Positions 1 through 12,477 of a stretch of 64,000 nucleotides of DNA are shown here, in pieces. Under the pieces are notes generated by a model. That model did not search any database. It was given only the letters and a program-made list of their open reading frames with translations, and was not told where the DNA came from. A program made the translations under genes and the position numbers. The DNA is from Platerodrilus igneus. Lineage: Eukaryota > Arthropoda > Insecta > Coleoptera > Lycidae. Location of the stretch: NCBI GenBank assembly GCA_036346225.1, contig JARFIW010000831.1, forward strand, positions 1,550,001-1,614,000, read 5' to 3'. Each line of letters begins with the position of its first letter. The first letter of the stretch is position 1.

Positions 1-260
1 CTTCTGTATAAACTGGAACTGTGAATTGTTTTATAAATTGTTTTGTATGAAAAAAAAGTTTTTGAACGTATAGATGCTTTCTCGAAATTGCTACGTTTTA
101 TTTCATTTGGTAACTTCTACTGTAAAAGAATTTTGGTTGGGCTAGCCAGGCAAAGTAAAGAAAAGAAAGCTAAAATAATAATTTCAAATTTCCCATTGCT
201 GGAGCGTTGTCACAGCGCTCTTTTACCGATGCCCAACGCCAAGCATTGTCACAGAAATAT
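1..260 (+). repeat. Dispersed repeat, copy 1 (partner at 23562-23935)
   Basis: The first 260 bases match 23562-23935 in the same order and strand. Shared landmarks are an aactggaa...gaattgttttata start, a gccaggcaaag block and a run of TTGTCACAGC motifs. Bases differ at perhaps one in five to six positions, so this is an old family. It begins at or before the window edge. No coding capacity was recognised; the ORF across it is not conserved in the partner copy. Confidence 0.65.
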
Positions 261-362
261 ACATAGAGTGGTAGAAAAGTCCCGGAACGGTCAAATATTT
301 TGGGAAATACTCATCGCATCAAAAAAAGAAAAAATACGTGTTCAATATTTTTTTAAAAGCTA

Positions 363-1138
363 TCCAATGACAACAAAATTGAACCCCCACCTTACCCCCT
401 GGGGGTAGGGGTGGAGCAACTTTAAAAGTTTAAGTGGAAACCCCCATTTGTTATTGCAGATTCGGATTCGCCACAAAATGTTAGTCATAATTTTTTTAGG
501 TTTGTTGCAGATGGCGCTGCAATCGACAAAAATTAACTATTTCTAGAAGAATTGATGGATCAGAAAATAAAAGAAGTAAAATGATAAATTATTTATTTCA
601 TATATAACGAAATTACCGCCGAAGGTGTTCAAATTGACCATTTGTCGCGCTTTTAGGTCTTCCAGATCTTGGTTTATCCTTCAGCGAACCAGTTCGCTCA
701 AAACGATTCACTGTTCGACTCACAGTTGATTTAGAAATCGGTTGACGTTCCGCATTGACTTCATTGAATAAATCTGCGACTTGCTGCAATGATCTTTCTT
801 TATCTCCATACCCCCGCATCATCAGGACAATTATTCTTTCTCTTTCAGACAGAGACATCACGAAATAATATCAAAAGCTAGTAACGAAATGAATACTAAA
901 AATGAATGTAATTCTGACATTTTTCGATTTCAAATGTTTTTGTACCCTATTTTAGTTTTGTCAATTACAACGCCTTCTATCATCCAAAATGGCTTGTATC
1001 GTAGGTCAATTTGGGGTAATTTATCCTGCGGAATCCGAATCTGCAATAACAAATGGGGGTTTCCACTTAAGCTTTTAAAGTTGCCCCACCCCTACCCCCA
1101 GGGGGTGGGGGTGGGGGTTCAATTTTGATGTCATTGGA
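363..1138 (-). mobile_element. Internally deleted Tc1/mariner-superfamily element with about 108-bp inverted ends
   Basis: Bases 363-470 and 1031-1138 are near-perfect inverted repeats beginning tccaatgaca. They contain a C/G-rich block (acccccaccttaccccctggggg) that is itself partly palindromic, then aagtggaaacccccatttg and a gattcggattc block. Between them lies one minus-strand ORF (613-861) holding the helix-turn-helix end of a transposase joined to its last residues. The element is about 780 bp, too short for a full transposase, so it is a non-autonomous derivative that could be moved in trans. The target duplication is not clear from flanking bases. Confidence 0.8.
613..861 (-). CDS. 82-aa transposase DNA-binding domain protein (DUF4817-like helix-turn-helix), catalytic domain deleted
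   Basis: The ORF starts MMSLSERERIIVLMMRGYGD and is the N-terminal helix-turn-helix region seen in insect mariner-type transposases: residues 3-40 give the first helices, ISKSTVSRTVNRFERTGS the recognition helix region, and KPRSGRPKS the basic linker. After SATN it runs straight into GQFEHLRR and stops. That ending matches the usual C-terminus of these transposases (compare NDHFQHL encoded near 63,745 in this window). So the whole DDE catalytic core has been removed cleanly and the frame kept. It can bind DNA at most. As inference, it could act as a repressor of a full-length relative; it may equally be chance survival of an ORF inside a MITE. Confidence 0.7.
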   Translation of the reverse strand: MMSLSERERIIVLMMRGYGDKERSLQQVADLFNEVNAERQPISKSTVSRTVNRFERTGSLKDKPRSGRPKSATNGQFEHLRR

Positions 1139-1744
1139 AAACATAATGATGATGATGGGTAATACAGGTATTTATAGGGTCGTAAATATGGAGGTGGAAT
1201 GTCACACCCTCACACGGTTGTGCTTATCGGCAAATTTTCTGCTTTGGTCGGTATTTTGGACATTTACTTAATAACACTTGGGTATTCACATAAAATTATA
1301 ATGCATTGAAGCTGAATATACATGCCTACATATTCGCTCTTAGTTTTGTCGGCAAATTTTCATCACAAACACCCCATCTCCCACCCACGCAGATAACGTG
1401 ATCTACTTACGATTCTGGGTACTTATTATGATGTATACTTCTGTAAATAACATAGACATTTAGCAATACTTTATTTAATTACAGGAACCCAAATAACACT
1501 TGTATTTCGAATAAGACAGCTCAATGATACTATTTAATGTATTCTTATGATAAATCTAAAGCTAATTAAATGATAATAACGTTCTCTTCTCTTATGAAAT
1601 TGTTTCTTCTGATATTATCATGTGAAATAAAAAGGATCAGATAACACAGAGCTGTAACAAATAGAAGTGACTACAAAAGTTAGTAGCACAGAATATATTT
1701 GTTACAAGCTGCCGAATATTTGTCATTCTTAGAAAATTAACTAC

Positions 1745-2125
1745 AAACACTGTTAGAAGATATTCCAATAGCAACAGGGATCAATATATGGTTTCTATAT
1801 GACGGTGCACATGCACATTTTGGATTTTACCATATAACTCATTTTAATAGAATTTTTCCACGAAAATAGTTAGGAATAGGAAGTCCTATTAATTGCCAGG
1901 CAATATCTCCAGATTGCAATTCGCTAGACTATTTTTTATGGGGTATACTATACGCAATGGTATATCGCAATAGAAAAAGCCATTACTAGAAATGGTATTA
2001 TTAAACAGAATTAAATAGAATGAGCTCAACGAGAGAGGTGATCTTATGCAGAACGCAACTTAACATCTTTTAAAAGATCAGATTTTGTACTGAAAATGTG
2101 GGAGGTCGTTCTAAACAAATTAAAA
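1745..2125 (+). pseudogene. Mariner-type transposase relic, C-terminal catalytic part
   Basis: Reading plus-strand frames gives LEDIPIATGINIWFLYDGAH then AHFGF, followed by a stop and then IGSPINCQAISPDCNSLDYF and FLWG. This is the block around the second and third catalytic acidic residues of the insect transposase group that carries DUF4817: DGAPxHF, then WPxRSPDLxPLDFFLWG. Several stops and frame changes break it, and the N-terminal two thirds are absent. It is related to the relic at 63455-63765 and, by its expected domain partner, to the element at 363-1138. No terminal repeats were found around it. Confidence 0.7.
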
Positions 2126-4850
2126 TAACTTAAGTTAATAATCGTAATGTTAATTGAATGAAGGTGAAATTTAATAGTTTTACGTTTTATCAATTCTTGT
2201 CCACTTTTGACTATTTTCAATTTTTCTACAAGAACAATTTTATAAAAAACTTTATTACAGCAAAGTTGTTCCTAATAAAATTTGCCATCTGGAGTCGGTC
2301 ATTAATTTTTTCTAATTCTTGCCGTTGAAAAGTTATGACGTTTTATATTATAAAAAAAAAATTTTGTAATTTTTTTTATATAAATCTCTAGATAACCGCT
2401 GTATCCTTTACTTAAGACAAAAATTGATTAAAATGGTGACTTGTAGAAAATTTTACGATTTTCAAAATAGTTTTAGATGATTAATACGCTAAAGTTAATA
2501 GTGTCGATGATATATTCATTTACAGAGAGACACCCACAGAAATGCTGTAAATTTATTAATCCCTTTAGGGTGGGAACTTTTTCTTAGAAAAGTGTTCCGT
2601 ACGACCATCTAAAATATTTGCACAGATAACGGGGACATCTTGTAAAGGGCATACATAGCAAGTAAAAAACCATTTGCATAAACAACAGTTTTTTATTGTC
2701 ACACTGATTATATACAAGCTTTTTCAACTCGTAGATACAATAGATACAATAAAAGTCGAAAATCTCTCACATCAATTCCTTTCCAGCTAATCGCTAACTG
2801 TACAAATATTAACTTATAACAACTACAATGCTTTCTTCGTAATTAACTTATATCGATGCAGTATAATTAATTTATATCGACCACTACAATAAATTTATCT
2901 CTAAGGTAACTTATACGTACCACTAATGCATTTCATATCACTACGTCCAAAACCTTAAATTAGAACTAGCATTGTAATCAAAGCTGCGATTAACACTGAA
3001 CTTTAAAGCCCCTTACGGCTATATACACCTTATTCAGTTGCTCTAATTATTTTGAGAGCATACCAGAATATGCAAATTGCATCTCAAATGTAAGCTTAGT
3101 AAAAGCTTTTAAATGCAAACTCGTGTATCTGTCAATCAAATCCATCGCTCACAGGGGCCTATCGAACATTTTTTGTGTGCAAACATTTCGTTTACATTCC
3201 AATGCAATTATTCTGCTCAGATGTAGACTAAGCAGCGCTATAATATTTTTCGTTTCTACTGTTGTTTCCGAATCTGAGCAAAATAAGGAAATTTTAAATA
3301 AACTCAGGTTTTGTAAATACTCATTTTCACAGTAGCGTATTAGTAGAACGCTCAGTATATTATAAATACATCAATCCTTTGATTGACAATTTTCATTGGT
3401 GTTACATAACTTAATTGTATTTTTAGATAAGAATAAAGTATACTCCGCTAGTAAAAATACGATTTTGAAAAAGATCCTCGTCCATTATTTGCTATCGAAA
3501 TACTCAATGCGGGATCATTATTGATAATAGGTAAACGACATTTTAAACGTTCATTTCATTAAGGCGAACTATAGCCATAAATGGAGCGATAGGAGTCCTA
3601 AAACTGAAGGAATAACAGCGGTAAATTTTGAAGATTAGAGATAACACGTGTAAACGTATTATTTATCGGTAGCCTCGGGCTATTTGAAGTTGAATTCTGT
3701 AAACATTCTGTGAAGTTGCATCATTTAGACGGTCGTCTAAATTTAAACCAATCAAAACGTAGGTACAACGCCCAGAATTTACGAGATTTTCTAGTTTTTA
3801 TGACGTAACAGGGTTCGATAGTGTATAACTAATTAAGAAAGGCGGTCGATTGTCAGTGTTGAGTACTCGGTAAAAACGTCACAATGTTAGTGGTTTAATA
3901 CTCGTCTTAAACGTCACGCTGTTAGTTTAATGTAGTAAACAGACGTTCTTTATTGACAACTTTGAAAGTTAATTGCAACTTTGAAAGAAATAGATAATTA
4001 AAATGGAACGAACAATTATGCATTACGTCAGTATAAAGTTTTAATTTGAATGTAAAGCATATACGGATTTAATGATAAATCGATTATAAAATTGTAAACG
4101 ATTTGCACAATCCTTGATATATGAATTTGAAATGCAATTTTAATGGTATTTTTAACCATTTTGGACATGGATGCAAGTTTACGATATGGAAAAATTTAAT
4201 CTTATTGTTTCAAATTTTTAAAAGGACATTCTTTTATAATCTAATTAAATTACCTAAGATTTTGTATATAAATCTTTGTGTGAAAGTGTATCATTGGAAA
4301 TGAGGACGATTGAACTTTGGTAGGTTTGGCTATTATATAATGAGAATTATGGAACATAATTGAGCAGCTACGTTTACATCCAATTTAAAGGGGATGTCAT
4401 TAAGAATTTTCAATTTAATTTCTAAAATCTTGAACTTAGTACGATTTACATATGGAATGATCTATGAATGAAAATCCTAATTAGAAAGAGATTTTAATGT
4501 AAGCAAGTGCTTATCTAGTAGCTATAAATTTTTATCTTGGACTTAAGATATTGTTGGTAACAAAAAGCCGTTGTGGCAATATTTTACTCTATCTTTAGAT
4601 TTTAATATTTGTATGTAAGGTTACATGTAAGATATGGTTTGTTAAAGAAAAGCTGTATGTGGATGAAGCAATAGTTATTTCAAGGTTTGTTTATTAAAGG
4701 ATATTTGATGTCATAAGTTTGATGTCCGATACAAGTGGTTTTATTTAAACTCAGCTAGCAAAATAATTAGGACAACACTTTTAATATAATCATTTTCAAG
4801 GTCCACAGTAACGTTTATTGACGTGCAACTATTTAATCTTTCTTCCCTGT
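2126..4850. other. No gene recognised; AT-rich old repeat DNA
   Basis: No coding sequence is supported here. Bases about 4720-4800 match 26010-26115 on the opposite strand (shared blocks tttaaataaaaccact and attaaaagtgtt), so at least this end belongs to an old dispersed family. A local imperfect duplication of aacgtcac..tgttagt occurs near 3870-3930. Confidence 0.5.
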
Positions 4851-4879
4851 ATAAGTATAAGTGTATTTCACTACCAATA

Positions 4880-6010
4880 AAATACAAAGCCATTCATTTC
4901 ACTTGCGTCATTACACAATATAAAAAGAAGGCCGTATTATGTTATGTAATTGAATCTCGTGTATTGGATTTATTACAGAGTATGAAAATACCATAAGCTT
5001 TAAAAGGTCAATTTTACAGCCATATGCATAAACAATTACTCTTGATAGACACCCTGTGTAAATAAAGCCTTCTATACTTAGTAAAAACGAGTTTTATTTT
5101 AAGATATGTGCGTGAGTACTGAAAGGTAAATGGCATCGAATAGTGTCAGTTTAACTCATTTTCATTTAAAACAAAATTATATTCATTCTTGTTAAAAATA
5201 ACACTTTAATCTGTAAAATAAAAGTATTAACTTTGGAAGATTCATACATTTTAGTTATTTCCGTCGAGATAATTCTATAGGGTCATAAATCATCGTTAAA
5301 TATGCTATAGTGCGTTTAACGAACAGATTCAGTAATTAAAATAATAGGATGGGCTTAGTTGCGCAGTACAAACTGAGCATAAGCTTGATTTACAGCGACC
5401 CTGTTGATCCATGTTACACGTAATTAATTGTAAATAACCTACACAAATGTAATAAGTATTGAAAAATACTGTTTTTGAAAAGAAAAGTACAAGAGCAAAA
5501 ACTACGAAAGACGAGTGAACAAAAAATAAAGCAAAGACAAACACGAAAAACTAATTGACATTTGTAGGTTAATGTTACAAATTGAAATGTGTGGTTGTTT
5601 GAATCCAGCCAACCAATACAAAATCTTTATTTAAACTTGGCGCCGATTTATGGGCGGAGCATTTACTGAATCTGTTCGTTAAACGCACTATAGAAATAGC
5701 TAATTATTTCCTACAAATGGATAAACGCCCCAATACAAATAAAATAAAACTGAGATAAGATAAGAACGCGGTTTAATTGGTCTAAGTATTACCGCCAACA
5801 TTAGCGTCGTGAATTAGAAAGAAAGACGTTTTACTAAAATCATAAATCATGACAAACCGCGGTTGTTTGACGTTTAAACCGATAAAACGCGAAATAGGTA
5901 TAAATTCTTAAATCAACCGTGATTAATTTTCGAGGTGAATCCGGAAGGATTTGGAAAATAACGTATAGAAATAATTTTTGTATATAGACCGGATCTGAAT
6001 AAAAGCAGAT
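4880..6010 (+). repeat. Old dispersed repeat, copy 1 (partner at 22170-22862)
   Basis: Two blocks line up with 22170-22862 in the same orientation: one around 5035-5110 (ataaagccttct..cttagtaaaaacgag) and one at 5845-6005 (ccgcggttgtttgac; then tccggaaggat; then tttgtatata). Identity is only moderate. The interval is interrupted by the MITE at 5308-5690. It has no recognisable coding sequence; a non-coding part of a transposable element is the most likely identity. Confidence 0.5.
5308..5690. mobile_element. MITE, 383 bp, perfect inverted ends, TA target duplication
   Basis: The ends are perfect inverted repeats of about 28-31 bp starting TAGTGCGTTTAACGAAC and reading on to CAGATTCAGTAA. TA dinucleotides flank both sides (5306-5307 and 5691-5692), the signature of Tc1/mariner-superfamily insertion. 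The interior has no transposase; the 71-codon minus-strand ORF inside looks accidental. Perfect ends suggest it is younger than the repeat it sits in. Its autonomous partner is not in this window. Confidence 0.85.
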
Positions 6011-6384
6011 GTTATTCTTTCCTAAACCAAATTATATGTAACATTCGATATTCAAGATTTGATTTGACATTCGTCATGTAAAATTTAAAGCAGAGTTGCA
6101 GGCTTTAAATTAGTTTGTAACAATAATAACGCACGGGTTAGTCAGAAACAGAAAGGAATAATTTATTACTAAAATGTAACATAAGGCGAATAATGAAATA
6201 CCGTAGATTCGTGGAAGCGATAAGATCAAATATATAAACACTCATTCAATTAAGGCTAGTTAAAGCGATAAAGACGAACAGATAAGATAACGCATAGGTA
6301 AACGGTATTAATTACTTCCTTCAGAGAGCAAAAATTGTAGATAATCGAGTTATATCAAACTGTAAAGATAGATTGAAGTACTTT

Positions 6385-6535
6385 GACCTAAGCATTTGTG
6401 TGTACGTGGGTGCGTTTGAAAGTATGTATGTGTGGTGTGTGTGTTTGCGTGAGTGTGTGTGTATGTGAGCGTGTGTATGTGTGTATGTTTGTGCATATGC
6501 TTGTGTATGTGTTTGTGTTTGTATAAAGATTTCGT
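6385..6535 (+). repeat. GT-rich simple repeat
   Basis: An irregular (TG)n/(TGTA)n tract. Low-complexity ORFs in both directions (poly-His/Thr on the minus strand) are translation of the repeat, not genes. Confidence 0.9.
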
Positions 6536-6540
6536 CATAA

Positions 6541-8428
6541 GGAGTTAAATCTTACTGTTTCTATATAAATATATATATATTGCTATGTATTCCCCTTAAG
6601 TTGTGCGTTTTGTATTTTTGCTATGTACTCCCCTTTACTTTTATTATTATGCCACGGCTAGCCCTTTTCAATTTACACAGTTACGATGATCAATTTTCTT
6701 TCACCTCCTTTATGATTACCTGTTCGAATTGATAAGACGAAGTCAATCAACATTCATATAATGAAAGGAAATAATATTTACACTTCACAATTTTTGAAAT
6801 ACACATACGCAGTTTTTACAAGAATTTTTAAAACCAGATGTTCATTTATTCTATTCTCAAAATAAATGCAATATGTATTTTCCATATTTGCAGAGTTTAT
6901 ATTTCCAGAGTTTATATTTTAGTTGTAAGATGTGTGAAACTTAAGGCGATAAAAAGGAGTACACTTATTACCAGATGACCTACAAACCTGCAAAAAGGAT
7001 AATTATCTCATATAATAATCTTCAAATAATATTTGTGCACTTCTGTACTTTTTTAATAATAAATATACTCTTATTGCAGTTGCAGATATTCAAAATTTCA
7101 TTAAATTCGTGGTATTTTAGTAGATATAAATTTTGCCATAATTCACTATGTAGAAAATTATGTGGTTCTAAATCACACAGACTCTCGTTGGAATTCATAC
7201 ATCACGACTTGCGTAAACGTAGTCCACATATCGATAGAATTCCTGCTTGTATCTTTTAACCTATCTTCGACAGGTAAAACATTTTAGGACCAACTCATAT
7301 CACTTCATACGGCACCTCAAATTTTCTTAAAGTTCGATCACAGTTAACCGTTAAAGTGGTATACCTACATCAACATAAATATTAGATTCTGTGCTCCAAG
7401 AATCTCGTTTTAGCTTCTTCTAACCAAAGATTGGATCGTTAAGTGGTTTGTCTTTTTCATATCTGTCAGTGGAGCTCTTCAGTTTTCATCTAAACCTACC
7501 GGCGGTCAGAGATGTAACCGCAACTACTGATCGTGCGTTTCGTGCATTAATACATACGTTTTGATAAATTATTGTAAAAGAAAATAAAAAAATTAATAAC
7601 CGCTTACATAAATTAATTTTTATTTAATCGACTGGAACTTGTAGAACATTTGGTATCTGACTAGGTCAAAATGGCTTTTTTGTATGAAAGAATTCCTAAG
7701 CTCGAACCGAGTATATAAATTCCCAATAAGATGTTAAGTGATAAAATCAATGACGTTGCGCAATTGCTGTTTGTTAGCGTGGTGTGCGTTTTTTCTCTGC
7801 ACGGTGTTGTGAATAAACAAACAAGGTAATCCAGTTATGTCTTGTATTCACGGAAATTTAAAAGAAAAACAGGAAACAGCTTGCTCAATTGTAACATTTC
7901 AGGTAGGTTCACTGGAACTGTTTGGTTATAGTTTACAGTTAAGGATCCACAATTATTATATATTCTAAATCTAGTAATCAGTTAAGATCTAAAAACTACC
8001 ATCTCAGGAAACATTTAAGCGCCACAAATCTTTAAACATATTTGTATACCATCCCATTTTCAACCGCTATTTGTATTCATAGAATCAAAATAGTGTTTGA
8101 AGATAGCGTTGGAAAATAGATAATTGTAGATAAACTTAGACATCCTTTCTTTTTAAAGAAATCTACACGTATATGCGGGATGGTTTTAATATATTAGTTC
8201 TTGGAAGAAGTAACGACAGAAAATATACTGAGATGTGTATTCAGGGTGTCCCAAATTTCATGGTCAAATTTTAAGGATATAATAAGGAGGCAATTTTCAA
8301 TCAGAATAACCATTCCTTCAACGGTTTTAGTTATTGCAATTTTTGGGAAAATCACACGAAATAATAAATGTTACATTTCAATTAAAAGAAAAATACGTTT
8401 AAAGGTATCTTTTTTACTGTATGGAATT
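6541..8428. other. No gene recognised
   Basis: AT-rich sequence without a supportable coding region. A TATATAAATT box near 7710 is followed within 120 bases by a GAATAAACAAAC polyadenylation-like site near 7812. That resembles a short LTR promoter and terminator, but no paired copy or flanking duplication was found, so it is not called. Confidence 0.4.
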
Positions 8429-8597
8429 AGTGATGGATTCGAACCGAACCGAACCGAACCTTGCCCTAGGTTCGGTTCGGTTCGAAAACTTTTTAGTCCG
8501 GTTCGGTTCGAGGTTCGGTTCAAAAAAATATATTCCAGTTCGGTTCGATTCGGTTCGAAAAAAACGAACCGAACTTCGAACCGAACCGGTTCGACAT
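8429..8597 (+). repeat. Palindromic GGTTCG/CGAACC repeat, copy 1
   Basis: About 170 bp made of alternating blocks of CGAACCGAACC and GGTTCGGTTCG separated by short A/T-rich spacers, opening with agtgatggattcgaacc. The blocks can fold on one another into a long hairpin. The same architecture, in reverse orientation and bounded by tccatccct, occurs at 11716-11883. ORFs on both strands that read RFGSVR-like repeats are artefacts of this sequence. Confidence 0.85.
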
Positions 8598-11500
8598 TTT
8601 AATATTTTAAACAACTAGTGCGTTCAACTATACAATTTAAATGTTTAATGTAGTTTCAAATAAACCCAACATTAATTTGCTTTAGATTTTTAGTAGCATA
8701 AATCATACTAACACTATTTGTCCAGGTTTGATTTTTCAATACGTTCTATCTTTAACAAAGCATAATTACAATTACGCTAATAGAAAGCCACCTCTAAAAT
8801 TTAGAATGTGTTAATAATTGATGATTTTTATTAATGTCATTTTACCGTGTAAGAACAATATCACACGATCTTTGGGATTACTTTTATTTTAGTTTTAGTT
8901 AGTATAAAAACAGTATTAAGACAATAAGGTGTTGCTGATTTGTTATACAGTACAAACAAAAAGCTGTTTGTCAATTTATCTTTATTATTATTATTATTTT
9001 TTTTAAAAGACAATATCAGATGATTCTCGGAAAGAATCGTTTATCTACCTCAAACAGCGTCTACGTTTTTCATAATAAAATATAACAGTATTTATCGAAC
9101 GGGCATTATGTCTGCTTATTATTTGCATTATACTGTGTTATTTTATGTCGGCATTGATTGAAAAGTTTATGCCGCCATGAGTCATAAACTTCAACCCTTG
9201 GTTTTGAGAGAAAGTTCGGGGTCATTCTTCTGGTGTATCGGCTACTTCTAAAGACGTTGGTGGTAATGGCCACACTAAATAAACAGTAAATGTTATGGTA
9301 CCATGCGTTTTCGAACATCATTTGTTGAGCGAGTATGTTCAAAAGAAAAGGAGATTAGTTTTTGCTACAGGGTCAAATTTTTTAATATTAATAGAGAGCT
9401 GGTATTCATACAAAAGTAAAAAATACAAAATGATGGATTAGTAATACATACTTAATTATGAATTAAATTGTTTCGTTTATTCTGAAAACTTCTGTAGTCT
9501 CTAGACCGTGACCTCGGCTTGTATATGTTTAAGAAGGTTTTCAACACGACTTCTGTTCATTAAATTAAATAAGCTTGTTTTTAAAACCCAATTTGTCAAA
9601 ATCATTTCGAGTTTCTTTAATATCTAATACAAGTTATAAACAAGCAAAAATTTGAAATAAGGAGCATTAAACAAATTGAACTAATCTAGAATTGCCTCGA
9701 TGATAAAATTTATTAGACATGTAGTGTTACAGGCGGAAAAGCTACTACGTATATATTTTCCAGTAAAATTATTCAATGGGGGCGGCCTGTAAAACAAAAA
9801 TTAGAGGGAGGTCACCGGCACTAGCTAGCGGAAGGTCGTGGATCATATAGAGGGTTAAAATTTTCCATAAAGGGTTAAATTAATCTATAATATACTACAA
9901 AAAATTTTGACATTTACCTTTCATAAATATTGTGGTTTAATAACAATTACCAAGGGCGCCAGACAAGTCGAGAATGTCCAAATGTTCGTACAAAACCTTG
10001 AGAGACTTGTCATCCCAAGGAGGACAATTGTTTCTTTTAATCAACTCTTATCTTTTTTTACTACTTATGCAACTTCCATGACAAAAAAATAATAAAAAAA
10101 CTATTGACTTAATCAACGGCAAACAAAACTATCTAATTAACAGAGCAATAAACGTGAACCTCTTACATTCATTGATTTTAATTTAGAAATTTAATTGAAT
10201 AGGTGAATATGGAATTATGAAAATTTTGCGTACATAAGTAAGTCCCAAACACTTGTATATGAACGAAAACTTATATTATAAATCTTACACTATATTAATC
10301 CTACGGTTTATGGCCAAAACGTTCTAACAAATAAATTAACTAAAAATGGCTCATGCTACTTAACTATAAAAACTTACTTACTAAAAATCGTCCATTGTTT
10401 GATGGCTTGCCTTCCAACGTAGAATAGCTCTTAAATTGGGGGAGAGAATCTCGCTTGTTGCTCTTGTTGGCAATTTTTTCTATAATTGAATGGCACACGA
10501 ACCCGGCAGGATCTTATTGACAATATCACTTAACTTGTGCGTCACACGCCTACAAGCTTTTTATTATTTACCTTGTAACACTATAAATCCGCGAACATAC
10601 GGGCGTAACCCTCGCGAACTGGAAGAGTTAATTACTCCTTTCCAAATTTTACTATCGTGATACTAAGTGAAATATTATATCTGTGATGCCGGAGAACGCT
10701 ACCCGCGCACTACGTTTCTTTCTACTTCTTGACCACGGACAGCCCCATTGGAATAATCTCTCTCTGTGGCTTTTGGCTAAAGCCTTAAGTTATATAGATT
10801 AATTCCTACTCTAACCATTTTTTACGTCATTTTCTGTTATCCAATGACTGAACAGAACCTCCTACAAAAACAAGATTTTAGAAACCAAATCCAACCCTTT
10901 TTTGGATGAGGGTCACGGAAGCAATTATTTTTCTAAGGGTTTAAATATGTTGTATCTTCTAAGAATTTCTTAGTTATTGAAATATGGACCATATCCGTTG
11001 GCGACAGTGGTCTGCCCTTAACAAAAGACCGGTTAACCCACTTGAGCCGAAATGGATTTTAAATACAATGGATGTCTCCAGACTACTTAAAATTACTTGC
11101 AATCTTTGAACAAATCGAATTGAAAATAGTTTTCGCTATTTATAATGTTTCGTTTTCTATAACCCTTCTCAATCAAAGAAATTATTAAGAAAATTAAGCT
11201 TTTCAAACAGAAAATTGCTTTTCTTTATTTACGTTAAAAGGTACTATTCCATTTTAGTTTTATCAGATTTGTCAATCTGTAACCGACCTAAGCTTTAAGA
11301 GGTTTACTGTATTTGATTTACAAGGGTAGAGCTTTAAATTATGATGACCTGCCGCTGGAATTTCTAATACTTTAGCCTGAAGCTATTTGTAAACCTGGTC
11401 TTTTATGAGGGATGCTAACTAAAATATGAAGTAATTTATTGTGGAATTTTTGTCTATACTTTATGCAAGTTACAGAATTTTAATTAATTAATTAATTTGT

Positions 11501-11715
11501 TTATTAGTTAACATTACAAAATAATGTTACAGTAGCACTAATACCTATTACATTTTTTACCATTGGCTTAAAACTTGATGACTATGTACATTAGAAAATC
11601 GTTCTATTTCTTATATGCTTGCGACTAGAGATTTTTAAAATGTACATTTGGGAGAAATTAAGATTGACAGGTTTTTAGTGAAAATTAAATCCTTAAACTA
11701 AATTTTTATTTAAAA
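8598..11715. other. No gene recognised
   Basis: AT-rich; includes a (TTA)n run at about 8975-9005. A possible LTR and primer-binding-site-like TGGCGACAGTGG occurs at 11000-11011, but the expected CA terminus and a second LTR were not seen. Nothing else can be supported. Confidence 0.4.
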
Positions 11716-11883
11716 AATCGAACCTTTCAAACCGAACCGGACCGAACCTTTAGCTAGGTTCGGTTCGGTTCGAAAAATTTACCGGTCCGGTTCGGTTCGA
11801 AAATAAAATGTCCGGTTCGGTTCGGTTTGGTTCGAAAAATCGAACCGAACCTCGAACCTATTCGGTTCGTGTCCATCCCTAGT
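11716..11883 (-). repeat. Palindromic GGTTCG/CGAACC repeat, copy 2
   Basis: The same block structure as 8429-8597, reversed: the bounding ggatgga-type edge lies on the right (gtccatccct). The shared edge together with the internal pattern says these are copies of one dispersed family rather than independent microsatellites. Confidence 0.85.
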
Positions 11884-12477
11884 ATGGATAAAGGTTGCAT
11901 CGTACATAAATAACAGTTTTTATAAATATTTCATTATTATCGCAAAAGAAAATCATAGTTATTTGTATCATTTAAGTTTTATAAAAATAATATTTTATGG
12001 TATTCCAATCAAAATTACTCAAAAAACCATTATGTTCAAGTGCACACCTAACAGAAAAGAAACTTTCTGAGTTCATACTTTTTCTTTAGAGGTACAACTT
12101 GTAAATATGTTTAATAACAAAGTTTTTGAATTTACTACTGCTAACAACACTTTTACTCGTAGTAGAGGATTCAACTAATTAGCCACTTTACAAGTTTTCT
12201 AAAATGAACACTAATTGATGAACGTATTTAGAAGTTTGAAGTTTTTAATACATGTTCATATGTTCGGAAATTAGTTCAAATACCTAACGACACCGCCTGG
12301 AAATATTTCATTTCAGGAATCTCAAAGCACAACCATTTTTTTGTTATATGCAGTTTTGGCCCTAGAAAATCTAGCTCGTAATCCTTAGAAAACCTCTATG
12401 CTTCATCCGAAGGTACTATATTGTCCAGGAAGAAAGTTTTTTACCTGAAAATTTTGAATTTTCCCAAACCCTTGCGA

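Noticed and set aside
8414..8618. Overlapping ORFs on both strands rich in Arg, Phe, Gly and Asn
   Set aside because: They are translations of the GGTTCG/CGAACC repeat and have no independent support.
10380..11050. Possible LTR with a TGGCGACAGTGG primer-binding-like site
   Set aside because: The base pair before the site is not CA, no second LTR or gag/pol follows, and no boundary could be set.
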